Shown: positions 12,829-24,604 of the stretch, piece by piece
How the letters are laid out: each line of letters begins with the position of its first letter
Numbering within the stretch: the first letter of the stretch is position 1
Assembly: GCA_905182985.1 (NCBI GenBank)
Contig: CAJJDN010000005.1
Location: forward strand, 58,627 to 122,626
Reading direction: 5' to 3'
Source of the DNA: Paramecium sonneborni
Lineage: Eukaryota > Ciliophora > Oligohymenophorea > Peniculida > Parameciidae
Length of the DNA: 64,000 nt
Program-made: the position numbers and the translations under genes
The notes under the pieces: generated by a model
What the model saw: only the letters and a program-made list of their open reading frames with translations
Database searches by the model: none
Told to the model about the DNA's origin: nothing

Positions 12829-15800
12829 TCAAATACTTTCATCTATATTTCTGAATGATGAATTTAGCACCCTATTCATTGATTTATTTAATCTGATTGA
12901 TTTTAGTTTTTCTTTTATATTTCTCTTTTTGTTGTCATTAAATTAATGTTAACGATAATTTTTTAAATTCTCTAAAACATTAACTACATTAAACTATGGA
13001 AAATAAAAATCATAATTTTTCATTTTATCAATATCTATTTCTGGAATGAAAGATATAGTATTATTAGTTTATTATTAATTCTTCTCAATTTCATTTTCTA
13101 CATAATAATTATTATTTGTTAATTTTGTAGAATGATGAATATTTTATTATTAATTTGTATTACCCTTTAAAAGCATTGAAGTTTCAGTTTTACCTAATTG
13201 ATTTACAACTGAAGATCTTAAATTACTTTAAGAATAAGGACTTTGAAGTTACTTTATTGTGTTATTAGTAAGATTATAGTGGTTGGAATTTGCAATTGAA
13301 TGAGCCTATTCTCTAAGATCAACTTATAATTCATTTTCAGTATTTCTTTATAATTAAATATGAAGATTTTAGAGAGCTGCATTTGAATCATCATCTTAAT
13401 TTTAATTTTTGAGTAGATTTACATTTTATTAACCTAATCCAGTTTTAAACTTCTAATTCATAAAGCTTGTTCTAACTTTTTCAATCTATGAAGATCCTTT
13501 TCTTGGAGCAATAGAGTGACTATCTGGCTAATGTGAATCTTATGATTAACTATCCTAAGATTAATTAGATTTCTCTAAAAATCCTCCTTAAATTTCAAAT
13601 CCCAATTTAACAAGATATGATTCATTTAATTAACTAAATTTATATATGTATTTTTACTCTTCATTTAAATATCCTTAATTTAATATAAAATCAATTCCTT
13701 TATTTTATATATTTTGATAATCTTATAATTTTGATCTTGACCTTAATTCCCTATCAAATTTAATTCTTGTTTGATTGTAGTCTATATTTGCATTTCTTGC
13801 TATTTTATAAATATTAGTTTAATAAAATACAAAAGGACAATCTTTATATCTATGAGTCCATTTACAAACATCACAAGTTTTACCATATGTTTTTTAATAT
13901 GTTAATTTATCCTTTAATTAATAGAATTTTTATCGACATTCTTCATTTTCTTAAATAATCTACAAAAAATCGTTTCTTTCAATGTAAACAATTGATAAGA
14001 CTGTTTAAGCTTTGAAATAAAATTAATAAGATGAATTAATAATAAATTCTTATTCTCCAATTATATCTCCTCTTTAATATTATTTTTACATCATTACAGA
14101 ATTAGATTCTTTTTCATTTTTCTAGAGAACTTCAAGTCCTTTAGAGATAAAGTAACTATTAACTTAACCATCTAAAATAAATATTAATTTTGTTGCTGGA
14201 TCATAAACATTTACTAAATCAAACCCTGGTGCAAAAGTCGCCTATTTTATTTTTTAACACAAATTGTTTATTAGATTTTCTGGAATATTCTCTTTTAAGA
14301 ATTTGGATTTCATTAATATTGGTTTATATATATCAATTAATACTTCCTATTTTAATGAACCACTTAATTTATTTAAAACAGAATCATCATCTTATTCTTA
14401 TAATTATTCATCTATTTGATGTTTAAATTCAAAATATTTTCTAACCTTAAGGGATAATTATAGATTTAATTTCTTTTATTTTATATATTAATTGACTTTT
14501 TTCATAGACTTTTTTAGTAAAGCTTTTCTTTCTTCCAAAGTTTTTAATATTTCTCCAATAGTTGAAATGATATAACCAAAAACTCCACATAATACCATAG
14601 CTACTATAACTACATAAAGTCTTTCAATTGAAGTTTAAGGAACAATATCACCATAACCCACTGTTAAAGTTGTTATTACACTCCAATATAAAGATACAAT
14701 ATATCTATCATACCATTATTGATTATAATGACCATAAAAAATTAACCAACTATTCTCATCTTAATAAACTTCATATTCAATTCTTCCCAAAAGATGCCAA
14801 CCACAACTACACATATGAGCAACTAAAACCAAAAAATATACTAATTTTCCTAATTCCATGACTGCTTAAACCTCTTCTTTTGCATTTAAAAGATCTTCTA
14901 CATTCTGTATCATTGATCTCACTCTTGCTATACGTAATAACAAAATGAATTATATATAAGGTATATTAAATTAGGCTAAAATAAATGGTATTGCTATTAG
15001 TAAATCCCAAATAAAATTGTTAGATATATAATGAAAAAATATATCACTTCGATTTGTATGAATAATTCCTTAACTATAATATGCAGTATTAAAATTTAGA
15101 AGAATTTCTACAATAAAAATATAACTGGGAATAGTTTCAAATAACAATGTAGATATTTGACTTGATTTATCCAATTCAAAGCTTAGACTCATTGGAATAA
15201 AAAATATATTTATAACTATGAAACAAACTACTACTGTATCCCAAATTATTTTAAATGTACTTTCAGGATAAATGATTGCTATTTTATTTAAACCTTGGCT
15301 TACTAAATTCCAAAAAAAAATAGTTTAGAAAATTATTTTATTAAAAAATTGACATAATAAACCATTTAATTTTTACTTTTAATTTCCTCTCTTAAAATTT
15401 TAAAAATCAGCACTTTTATCCCCTAATTTCATAAATATCTCTTCATTCATTAATTTTATTTTTAGTTTATCTGCTTTAGTCTTCAATTAGTAAATGAATC
15501 TAGCAACATATTTTATAATTTTCAATCCTCCATTCTACCAAATTTTATTCAAACTCTCAATTAAAAAAAATACTTTACCCTTCACTAAGATGCATACTAG
15601 ATTAAAAATAAAACCCATCTTCATTTTACAAAATTTATTCATTTCTTGGAGATAAAACTTTAACGGTCGGAATCATAGAACTTCTAGATTAGATTAACTC
15701 TATAAAGTTGATATTTTTGCTTTGTTCATATATTGTATTTAATTACTTTTCTTAGCTAAAATTGTCATCTTAATCTATAAGATAATGTTTTTTATTTATT

Positions 15801-15895
15801 TTATTTAAATTTGATTCATTTTCAGAACTAAATATTTATCTTTTAGTTGTAATAAGGGTGTATGGGTCACTTTCAAAATTTTAAGATGAAATCAT
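12829..15895 (-). CDS. Voltage-gated-type K+ channel with cyclic-nucleotide-binding-like domain
   Basis: 1013 aa, one intron (15554-15578). Six membrane segments run from about residue 205 (TVVVCFIVINIFFIP) to about 440 (LYVVIVAMVLCGVFGYII). The S4-like helix is LLLRIARVRSM, and the selectivity filter TLTVGYGDI lies near residue 406. GYGD marks it as K+-selective. A C-linker and cNMP-binding-like fold follow (about 480-650: FLKENIPENLINNLCQ, RGDIIGEQEFI). The phosphate-binding cassette is degenerate: the usual FGE and the Arg that contacts the cyclic phosphate are not seen, so ligand binding is doubtful. The last 350 residues are Gln/Ser/Asn-rich. It belongs to the EAG/HCN/CNG superfamily, acts in the ciliary or cell membrane, and affects excitability. 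Confidence 0.93.
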
Positions 15896-15973
15896 ATTGA
15901 GATTAATGAGAATATAACAAACAATAATTAATAATGAAAAATGAAATATATAAATTTAAATTATATTAAATAA
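15896..15973. promoter_or_regulatory. 78-bp divergent promoter
   Basis: Only 78 bp separate the start codons of the K+ channel (minus) and the 525-aa coiled-coil gene (plus). Both 5' UTRs and both promoters must fit here or overlap. The sequence is nearly pure A/T with no visible box. Confidence 0.5.
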
Positions 15974-17658
15974 ATGGAAATCGAAAAATGGAAATCTTAA
16001 TGCAGATACCTTTAAATTGAATTAGATTCTATGAAATAATAACTATAAGATGCCAAAGACCTAATAAGATTGAACAAAGAATAATTAAAAATTTGTTATA
16101 ATCCATAATCATTTAATTAAAGTTCAGAATGTAAGGCTGCATTGGTTTTACTAAAATTTGTTTAAGAGGAAAATGAAATTTTAATGAAAAAAATTGAATA
16201 ATTAAGTGATGAAAGAAACTTAGCATTTGATAAAGTAAATCGATAATTTATAATATCTATAGGCCTTTATTTCAGAATAAATTAATGAATCGAATTAAAG
16301 GGTTGAATCTTCGATGATTAATAATCTAAATAGAACAATTACAGAATTAAAAAAGAAGTTAAATGAGTAGGTATAAATGTCAAATGAAATGATGGGAACG
16401 ATTTATTTAGAAAAACATGTAGTTTTAAAATTATTTTCGATAGTTAACTTAACCAGAATAGTTGACTTTAAGTTTTAATAATGTAATTTAATAAATGAAT
16501 TCAATGTTATTAAAATAGAAATTACAAATAGAAGAATTAATTGAATAAAAAAATGATTTAGCACAATTAAATTTTAGTTTATCAAATGAAATTCTAAAAA
16601 TGAGAACTTAAAGATTCACACCCAGAAATTAGACAAAAACATTTTGTAATTATAAAAAATATTTTATAATCTAGTTAGTTAAAATGAAGATCCATCAAAA
16701 TTCATTAATAATTTAGTATAATGTAAAAATTGTTTATAACATTTAGTACAAAAGAGATTATTTTTTGATGAGGATTCATAAGATGAAAAAATGCAAATGT
16801 AATAATCAGCTGTAGCTGTCTTCTCTCCTCTTTTCTCTCCAACATTGCCATAAAAAGTAAAAAGATAATAAAAATAATAAATATCAAAAGATTTAAAGTA
16901 AGAACCAGAAAAATTCATACCTAAACTTGATTTAACTAAAGCATAACAAATATAATAATTTAATATTAAAAGAATGTAATTACTTGCCAATAAATTAGCA
17001 AATGAAGGTGTTGATTAAAAAATTTATATGTAATTATTTAATTTAATTTTCAAGGCTATAGGATGAATTATTAAGAACTAAAAATAAATATCATGCTTAA
17101 TTAGTATTGAATTAACAATTAGATTTATAATTAACAGAGTTGAATCTTTAAATGATGGAATTATAAAATGTCAATGAAACATTAATCAAATCAAATTAGA
17201 TGTATGAAGAAAAATGGTCAAATATATATTCATAGTTTTAATTTTATAAAGAGTTTTATCTTAAACATAAAGATTAAATTTAGCATAATTTATAATCATT
17301 TGCTACATCTGATGATTAACAATAATTTAGTGTTTTTGAATTTGAGAAAGTATTGAACTCTTCTAAAGTTTATAAAAAGAATCCTAATTAAAAAAATAAC
17401 ATAAACAGTAATCCTGGTCTAAGTATAATTAATTATTAAGATGATACAATTTAACAAATATCTTGTAGACTTCCTACAGATAGGTAAGAAGAGGTCAATA
17501 AATTCTTAACTTAATAATATAAATGTTGTTTAATGATGATGGCAAAAGAGGTCATCTCTTTAGATTGTCAAAATGTTAAACCTATATTAAATGACCATAA
17601 CAAAGTCAAGATAAAAAGAAGTTACAGCAATACTATAGAGTATTTTCCAGTCTTTTGA
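15974..17658 (+). CDS. Coiled-coil protein
   Basis: 525 aa, five exons; introns 16235-16262, 16419-16443, 16646-16674 and 17030-17054. The start ATG at 16- bp scale after the channel gene reads MEIEKWKSQCRYLQIELD. Long predicted coiled coils occupy residues 1-200 (LMKKIEQLSDERNLAFDK, LNRTITELKKKLNEQ) and 300-400 (LNQQLDLQLTELNLQMME). A linker in between has a CKNCLQHL pair of cysteines and an Ala/Val/Phe/Pro stretch (AVAVFSPLFSPTLPQK). The tail contains several Cys. No catalytic motif and no known family. Placement on a 78-bp divergent promoter with the K+ channel raises the possibility of co-expression, which is inference only. Confidence 0.8.
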
Positions 17659-17738
17659 TGCCCATCAGTTTACATGTATTATCATAGTTCTGACTTAATA
17701 ATTCAAATAATATAAATTATATTAATATTGCGAAAACA

Positions 17739-19216
17739 ATGAGCAATTAAGAAGCCCATACACTCTGTTTTAATATCAAAACATCTAAATAATAAGCAAT
17801 TAGCATATCAATTGTATACACAATAGCTGTAAGTTTATTTTTTGGATCATTATTAATTTTTTTATGGAGTTAAAAAAATAACATTATTTTGAGAGAACGA
17901 AGCTGCTATATTCTTATGATCTAAGTTATTACAACTTATGGCTTTTTAATTTTATATCCAATAGCTGTTTTATTATCACCGAATTATACATACAATGACA
18001 TCAGCTTTTATTTAATTATCTTGTATTATTTAAAATTTTATAAGCTTTATAGCTTAATTTAAGTACATACCAATATTATGCTATCTATTCAGGGCTTGCC
18101 GATTTTTTTATGCTTTCTAAAGACCATGGAAATTATTTAAGTTCAAAGGACTTAGCTTTACTGTAACTATGATTATTTGTTGTATTTCTATTGGACTACT
18201 TGAAACTTTTACTAATTTTGATCTAAATATTTTTACATAGTAAGAGGATTCTTAATAGAATTATTAAAAAATAATGCCTAGAATTACATTTGTATATATG
18301 TCACAGCTTATTTTGATTCTATCAATATTTTTTATGAGAAAAGTTAATGTATAATAATTATAAATAATTTTAGAAATTTTAATAATTTGATTATTGGATA
18401 GCATTTGCAATTGAAATTTTTCAATTTTCAGTCAAAATATTTTTGATCAATTTACTTGAATTTTTTGAATGCAGTAATTCTCATGAAATTCCATTATTTT
18501 ATTATATTGATTGTTTCAAACTATCATCTATGTTAATTTGCTCAACAATTTTACCATTATTCTTTTAACACTAATCCATAACTGAATTGCCATTTGAAAT
18601 GGAGTGTTCTACTTTTGGATTATTTATTACATAACCTTAATTTATAAAATTGTTTTATGATTACCTATGTTATTTTGATAAAATAAAATCATAAAAAATG
18701 CTTATTGATGATTCACGACATGTTTAAACAAATATAAGAGTCAATAATAATTTTACAACATTATTTGAGAATGAATAATAATTTGATTTAAACAAATCCT
18801 CATTATCTAAATGTTTTATTTCCTATATTAATTTCTCTCTATGGTTAGAATAAGAATAAATAGAATCTAATTTTTAAAATGAAAATGAAGAATTACTTAG
18901 TTCAGAATTCTTATTTTTTTAAGAACTTATATCAGAATAAGCAATATCTAAGATGACAGCAATAAAATATAATAAATAATTTAATAATTTAGGCATTGAT
19001 TCAAGTTAATAAGATTTTGCTCAAGATTAAATCAATATAAATAAAGTTGAAAAAATTTGGTTGTATAGATAGATTCTTTATGAAATCTTAAAAGAAGTTT
19101 TCGAGTTACACTTTAAATTCACCAAATCTTACTAAGCTTTGTATAATCATTGTGAAAGAAATAGAAAAATATGGCTCAGATTAGGAGAAATTGGATTAAC
19201 TGGACATTGTAATTGA
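17739..19216 (+). CDS. Seven-transmembrane protein, possible GPCR with RGS-like tail
   Basis: 466 aa, four exons; introns 18023-18044, 18063-18092 and 18349-18373. Seven hydrophobic helices are visible: VYTIAVSLFFGSLLIFL, LMIQVITTYGFLILYP, ISFYLIIFFIAQF, FTVTMIICCISIGLL, FVYMSQLILILSIFF, WIAFAIEIFQFSVKIF and LSSMLICSTILPLFF. The loop after TM3 has RPWKLFKFKG. A roughly 190-aa soluble tail begins ITQPQFIKLFYDYLCYF and includes FLFFQELISEQAI and IWLYRQILYEILKEV; its helical pattern is reminiscent of an RGS domain as in plant 7TM-RGS proteins. That assignment is weak by eye. Seven helices plus the basic third loop support a receptor-like plasma-membrane protein. There is no signal peptide. Confidence 0.75.
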
Positions 19217-20366
19217 TTTTTAGTTTTTTTTATCTTATCTAAATTATGAGAAAATATTAAATATAACCTATTGATTAATATACACCTATTGATTAATAAT
19301 TTCGCATCCCTTGATTATTATCAAAATTTCTAATTTATTTGTATCATCTGTTTAAACTAAATTATTTAATATAAAAAATTTAATTAATATATTTATATTA
19401 TAAGATTATAGAATTATAAAAAAAATGAACAATTTTTATGAAAAATTATAATTGATGTTTTATAGCTTTTAGTTTAAAGAAATAACAATAATATTTATAA
19501 TTAGGTACCTTTTATTTTAGATTAATTTAAATTTTATTTATTCTATGCAATCTGAAATTCATCAATTTATATCTCCTTTTACTTTGCAATTTAAGGATTT
19601 CTTTATACCAAATTTCAGCATGGGTTTTGTGATATATTAACAACTTTAAATACTTTTCAATAATTGTTAGATTAATTGATGGATGCATCTTGTAGTGAAT
19701 AAAAGTATTTTTATTGAAATGTAAAATTTATCAATTATTTAGTTATACGCTTTGGAAATTATAATAACAATTAGATATTATTATGAGGAATAGCAAACCG
19801 TATATTTTATTTTGCAGTATAATAAATAATTATATTTTTGCAAAAGCATAATCTATATTTTTGACATACTATGTACATTGGATGTAAATGAAGTTCATAA
19901 CTTTTGTTCTATATCTAAATATGTGTCTAATGAACAATTACACAAGAAAATTCAATTTAGGACCAATATATTCTGACTTAGAAATCAAGCATTCTATAAT
20001 TGCAAGATATATAAATAACGAGAACTTTTTAATTTTGTTCATAGTTTAGTTGATGTATGATAAAACAATTAGAATCTAACGGGAATTCTCATAGTAATAG
20101 TTTATATATTTATAGGTAAAAGCACATTTATTTATTTTGTGTAATTTATGCTCTGTGTATTAATAGTATGTCATGAAAATCATATATGTTTTTACATTTT
20201 ATAAAAATTCTAAATTATTAGATAATAAGTGTTATTAATAGAGGACAAACTGAGTCAATTATAAAATAGTGAGGTTAAATTTGATTGATATATAAAAATG
20301 AATAAATTTATAATTCTTAAATATATTAAATAAAATTAAGAAAATCTAAAACTCTATTTTTTATTA
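19217..20366. other. Intergenic, 1.15 kb
   Basis: AT-rich with stops in all frames; no supported gene. A short imperfect tandem repeat (CTATTGATTAATA twice) lies near 19267-19300. Nothing else was recognised. It is longer than most intergenic gaps in this window, so an unrecognised small gene or relic cannot be excluded. Confidence 0.5.
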
Positions 20367-23300
20367 ATGAGCACATGTGATTAAATATGCTTTGTTATTA
20401 AAAAAAATCTGCTGATAAGCTTCAGAAATAAGGAGTTCTTTATTGAATCTATATTACCAATTGTAGTGGCTGGTATGCTTTCACTAAAAGGTACTTATAT
20501 AATGATTATATAATTAAGCTTAATTGCAAGCTATTTAATAGTTGATGCCTTTACTCTATAGTATTGCTTTAACTTCTACATAAAGGTCAATGTTAATAAA
20601 ATTAGTCGAAGAGAAAAGCAAAAGGTTTAAAGAACTATAGAAGGTAAGAATTTATGAATAATCAGATAATGGGTATGAATGAGAAAGCATATACAATTGG
20701 ATGGGTCTTAACAGGATATATAAGGATTGGAATAGTAATAATGTAAATATATTATTTAGTCTGTACTAATATTTGAGTTCTCTTGGTTAATTTGCAATGC
20801 TATATTTGATATTAATTGGGAAAAAGAATTTCATGTATCATTTTCAAATATGTTATGGCCTTACATTTTATTTGCATATGCTGTAAGAATTTGTTATCAA
20901 ATTTAGGCTATGAATTAGAATTTCTTATTATCTAGTTTATTTAATGAAGTTAAAATTGCAGGGGAAATGTAGTCGTTTTTGTAAATTGCTTTTACTTTTT
21001 TTATCTACTTTTCTTTTGTAGAAAATGTAGCTAATAAAGTATTATTTTACATTTTAATGACAATGATAAGTCCTCAATGTGGAATAGCTTTTTCATATAT
21101 ATCATCTATGAATTCAGAAGTTGGAACAGATTTAACAAAATTAAATTTATTTCCAACAGAAATAATTAGTGATACTTACCCAAATAATTTAGCTGGACTA
21201 TAACTAGCAATTTAACTTGTAGTTTATTTTATACTCTTTATATATTTTGAATAAGTTATTCCAAATGAATATGGAATAGCAAAACATCCATTATTTTTTT
21301 TGAAAATTTCTTAAAATAAGAAAAAGAATAGAATAGAGAATAGTAAAAATAATGTTTTTGCATAATTAAATGAAAGTGATAGTGAAAGTAGTTCAGCTAT
21401 GTACAATGAAGATATAAAAATGAATAGTTCACCTAGTATAATAATTAAGAATCTTTTAAAACGATTTGGAGATCTAAATGCTGTTGATAATATAAGTTTA
21501 CATCTATATGAGTCTTAGATATTTTGTTTATTAGGACATAATGGAGCAGGAAAAACAACAGCAATTAATTTATTAACAGGAATGATTTAAAAGACATCTG
21601 GATAAGTTAGTATGTATGAAATGAATTTGGATACATAACTTGGATAGATTAGAAAATCTTTAGGATTATGTACTTAAAAAGATTGTCTTTATAATGATTT
21701 AACTGTAAAGGAACATTTAGAATTTATTAGTGGAATCAAAGGTAGATTAAATTAATAAGAAATTGAAGAAATTTTGTAAAAAACAGAATTATTAGAGGAA
21801 CAAAATAAAAAGATTTTAGAATTATCTGGAGGATCAAAAAGAAAGTTATCTTTAGCTATGAGTTTAGTTGGAGATTCAAAAATAATATTTTTAGATGAAC
21901 CTACATCTGGTATGGATGCTTATTCAAGAAGATCTATTTGGAATATTTTAGAAAGAATTAGAGAAGATAAAAGAACTATTATATTAACAACACATCATTT
22001 AGATGAAGCAGAATTATTAGCTAATAGAATTGGAATTATGTCAAAAGGATAATTACTTGCTGTTGGATCTTCTGATTTTATTAAAAGAAAGTTTGGAGAA
22101 GGTTATAATTTAAAATTATCATTTGATAATAATAATCTAAGAAATCAAATTTATGATAAAGTTAATGAAATGATTCCTAATTGTTATTTAGAAACTTAAC
22201 ATTCTAATGATAATAAATTAGTATTTAACATTCCTTTTTCATCAAAAGGAAAATTAGGAAATTTGTTTTATAATTTAGAATCCTTTAATATAACAATTGG
22301 TTTAGAAATGAAAACATTAGAAGATGCTTTTGTAAAAATTGGATTAGAAGATGAAAAAACTCATTTAAATTATGTTAGAAAAAGTGAAATAAGATTAGCT
22401 AAATAAAGTATGGGTATTCCAGCTGAAAATGATGATAATACAAATTAAATAAATGAAAATGAAGATTTTAATAGTCTTCCAATAATTTAAGAATTTACAG
22501 AAGAAAAAGCATTTAATTAAAATATTCCAGATTGTCTTAAAAATGATCCACAATATAAACTTAGTTCATAATTGTTAGCAATATTTTTAAGAAGATATTA
22601 TACTGTTATAAGAACAAGTACTAATTATTTCTCAATTTTAATTCCTATGCTTACATTTATATTAGGAATGACAACTGTAGCTGGAGTTGATTTCGATGAA
22701 ATTTTAAAAAATGTTTTTCCAGATATGAATCATGATAATTTAACTGAAGCTGTTGAATTTTTTAAAATATCTTTATTAAGTAGTTGCAGTGTTTTAGCAT
22801 TTTGTTTTAATGCTACTGTTTATATTACATAACCAGTATTAGAAAAAGAAACATATCTTAAATAAGCTTTAATAGGTATGGGTTGTAGAACATTACCATA
22901 TTGGGTAGGAACATTAATATTTGATTATACTATCTATTTATGTTTTGTGGTACTATTTTACATCATATCAGCCATACTTAATTTAGATATTGCATTTAAA
23001 TATTTAGGAGCTGGTTTATCTTGTTATTTACTTTTTGGATTTAGTTATATACTTTTTGCATATCTTATGGGATTTTTATTCAAAACTTTAGAAAATGCCT
23101 TAAAACTTTATTCTATGTTTTGTTTTTTCGTAAATTTCTGTGTTCCATTTATCCTTATAGCATTTATAGATTTTTTTTATAAAAAATTTGATAGTGCAAT
23201 TGCTGAACAATTAATATATATATTATAAGTTTTTTTTGTTCTTGTTTCTCCTTTTTATGCATTTTTTGAAGCTTGTACATTTTTAGCTGATAACTTTTAA

Positions 23301-24573
23301 AAAATATATGATCTCAATTTATATAATACACCTTAATTAATTTAAAGAACATATGCATTTTAATTAATTTTATTAGCCTAAATAATTGTCTAAATAATAA
23401 TACTATATTTAATTGAATCTAAAAGTTTTATATTGACAATTGCAACAAATTAAGAAAAGAAACAATAATAGAATGAAAATTTAGAGTAAGAAATAATTGA
23501 TGAAAGATTAAGAATAGAATAAGGAAATATTTAAGATCCTATTATATGTAAAGATTTAGAGAAAGAATATATAAAAGATAAACCTACACTTTAGTAATTG
23601 ACTTTTGCAGTCAAAAAAGGTGAAATTTTTGGAATAATTGGTCCAAATGGTGCTGGAAAATCAACTTTAATAAATGTATTCACAGGTATTAACACACCTA
23701 GTAAAGGTGTCGCTCTTATTAATGGTGTTGAACCTAAATAAAGAAATTAAGAAATAATGTAACATGTTGGTATATGTCCATAATTTGATTGTATTTGGGA
23801 AAATTTAACTCCAATAGAACATTTATAATTATTTGGAAGAATTAAAGGATTACAAGGAAATGATTTACGATTAGCTGTTAATTATTACATTAAAACTATG
23901 TAACTTGATTTATTTGTAAAAACTAAAGCTGGACAATTAAGTGGTGGAAATAAAAGAAAATTATGTGTTGCTGATGCTTTAATTGGAGGTAGTGATATTA
24001 CTTTTTTTGATGAACCTAGTACTGGTGTAGATCCAATATCAAGAAGGTTTTTGTTTAATACTCTTTAAAGAAATATTCAATTAAGAAATTGTTCTGCTAT
24101 TATGACTACACATACTATAGAAGAGGCAGAAAGTTTAAGTTAAAGACTAGGAATTTTAATAGCTGGCTAATTCAAATGTTTAGGAACTCCTTAATATTTG
24201 AGATAGTAAATTTATAATTAATTATTTTTAGAAAATATAGTAAAGGCTATTAAATATCCATTAAATTTAATTATGTTGAAGAAAGTTAAGTTTAAAATAT
24301 TCAAAATTCTATTCAATAAGAATTTCCCTCTATCAATAAATTAGATGATAAAAGAACAGGATTTATGACGTTTTCAATTAATAACTCAAGTTTTAGCTTT
24401 TATAAGACGTTTTAATATTTTGAAACATTAATATAAAACGGTATCATCGAAGATTTCTAAATTAATGAAAGGTACAATATAAACTTAATCTTAGTTCTCT
24501 TGAATAAATATTTATTCATTTTAGTAGAATTTAATAAGAAATTAATGAAAAAGAAGGAGTAATCTTTGATTGA
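20367..24573 (+). CDS. ABC transporter, ABCA-type full transporter
   Basis: 1360 aa, six exons; introns 20491-20518, 20644-20665, 20735-20759, 24206-24231 and 24472-24494. Layout is TMD1-NBD1-TMD2-NBD2. NBD1 has Walker [10 protein letters not shown] (about residue 366), signature [10 protein letters not shown], Walker [11 protein letters not shown] and H-loop [12 protein letters not shown]2 has GPNGAGKST (about 1066), [19 protein letters not shown] and TTHTIEEAE. The motifs VIPNEYG before NBD1 and EDFQINE at the C-terminus are ABCA hallmarks. TMD1 lacks the very large exoplasmic loop of animal ABCA proteins (TM1 is followed within about 40 residues by TM2), so it is a compact ABCA. Probable lipid or amphiphile transporter in a cell or organelle membrane. 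Its stop is 31 bp from the convergent 1214-aa gene. Confidence 0.96.
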
Positions 24574-24604
24574 TAATTATTTGTAAGTTCTATTTTATTA
24601 AAAA

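Noticed and set aside
14190..14861. Plus-strand standard-code open frames inside the K+ channel gene
   Set aside because: They are antisense shadows of the minus-strand channel coding sequence and lack any domain.
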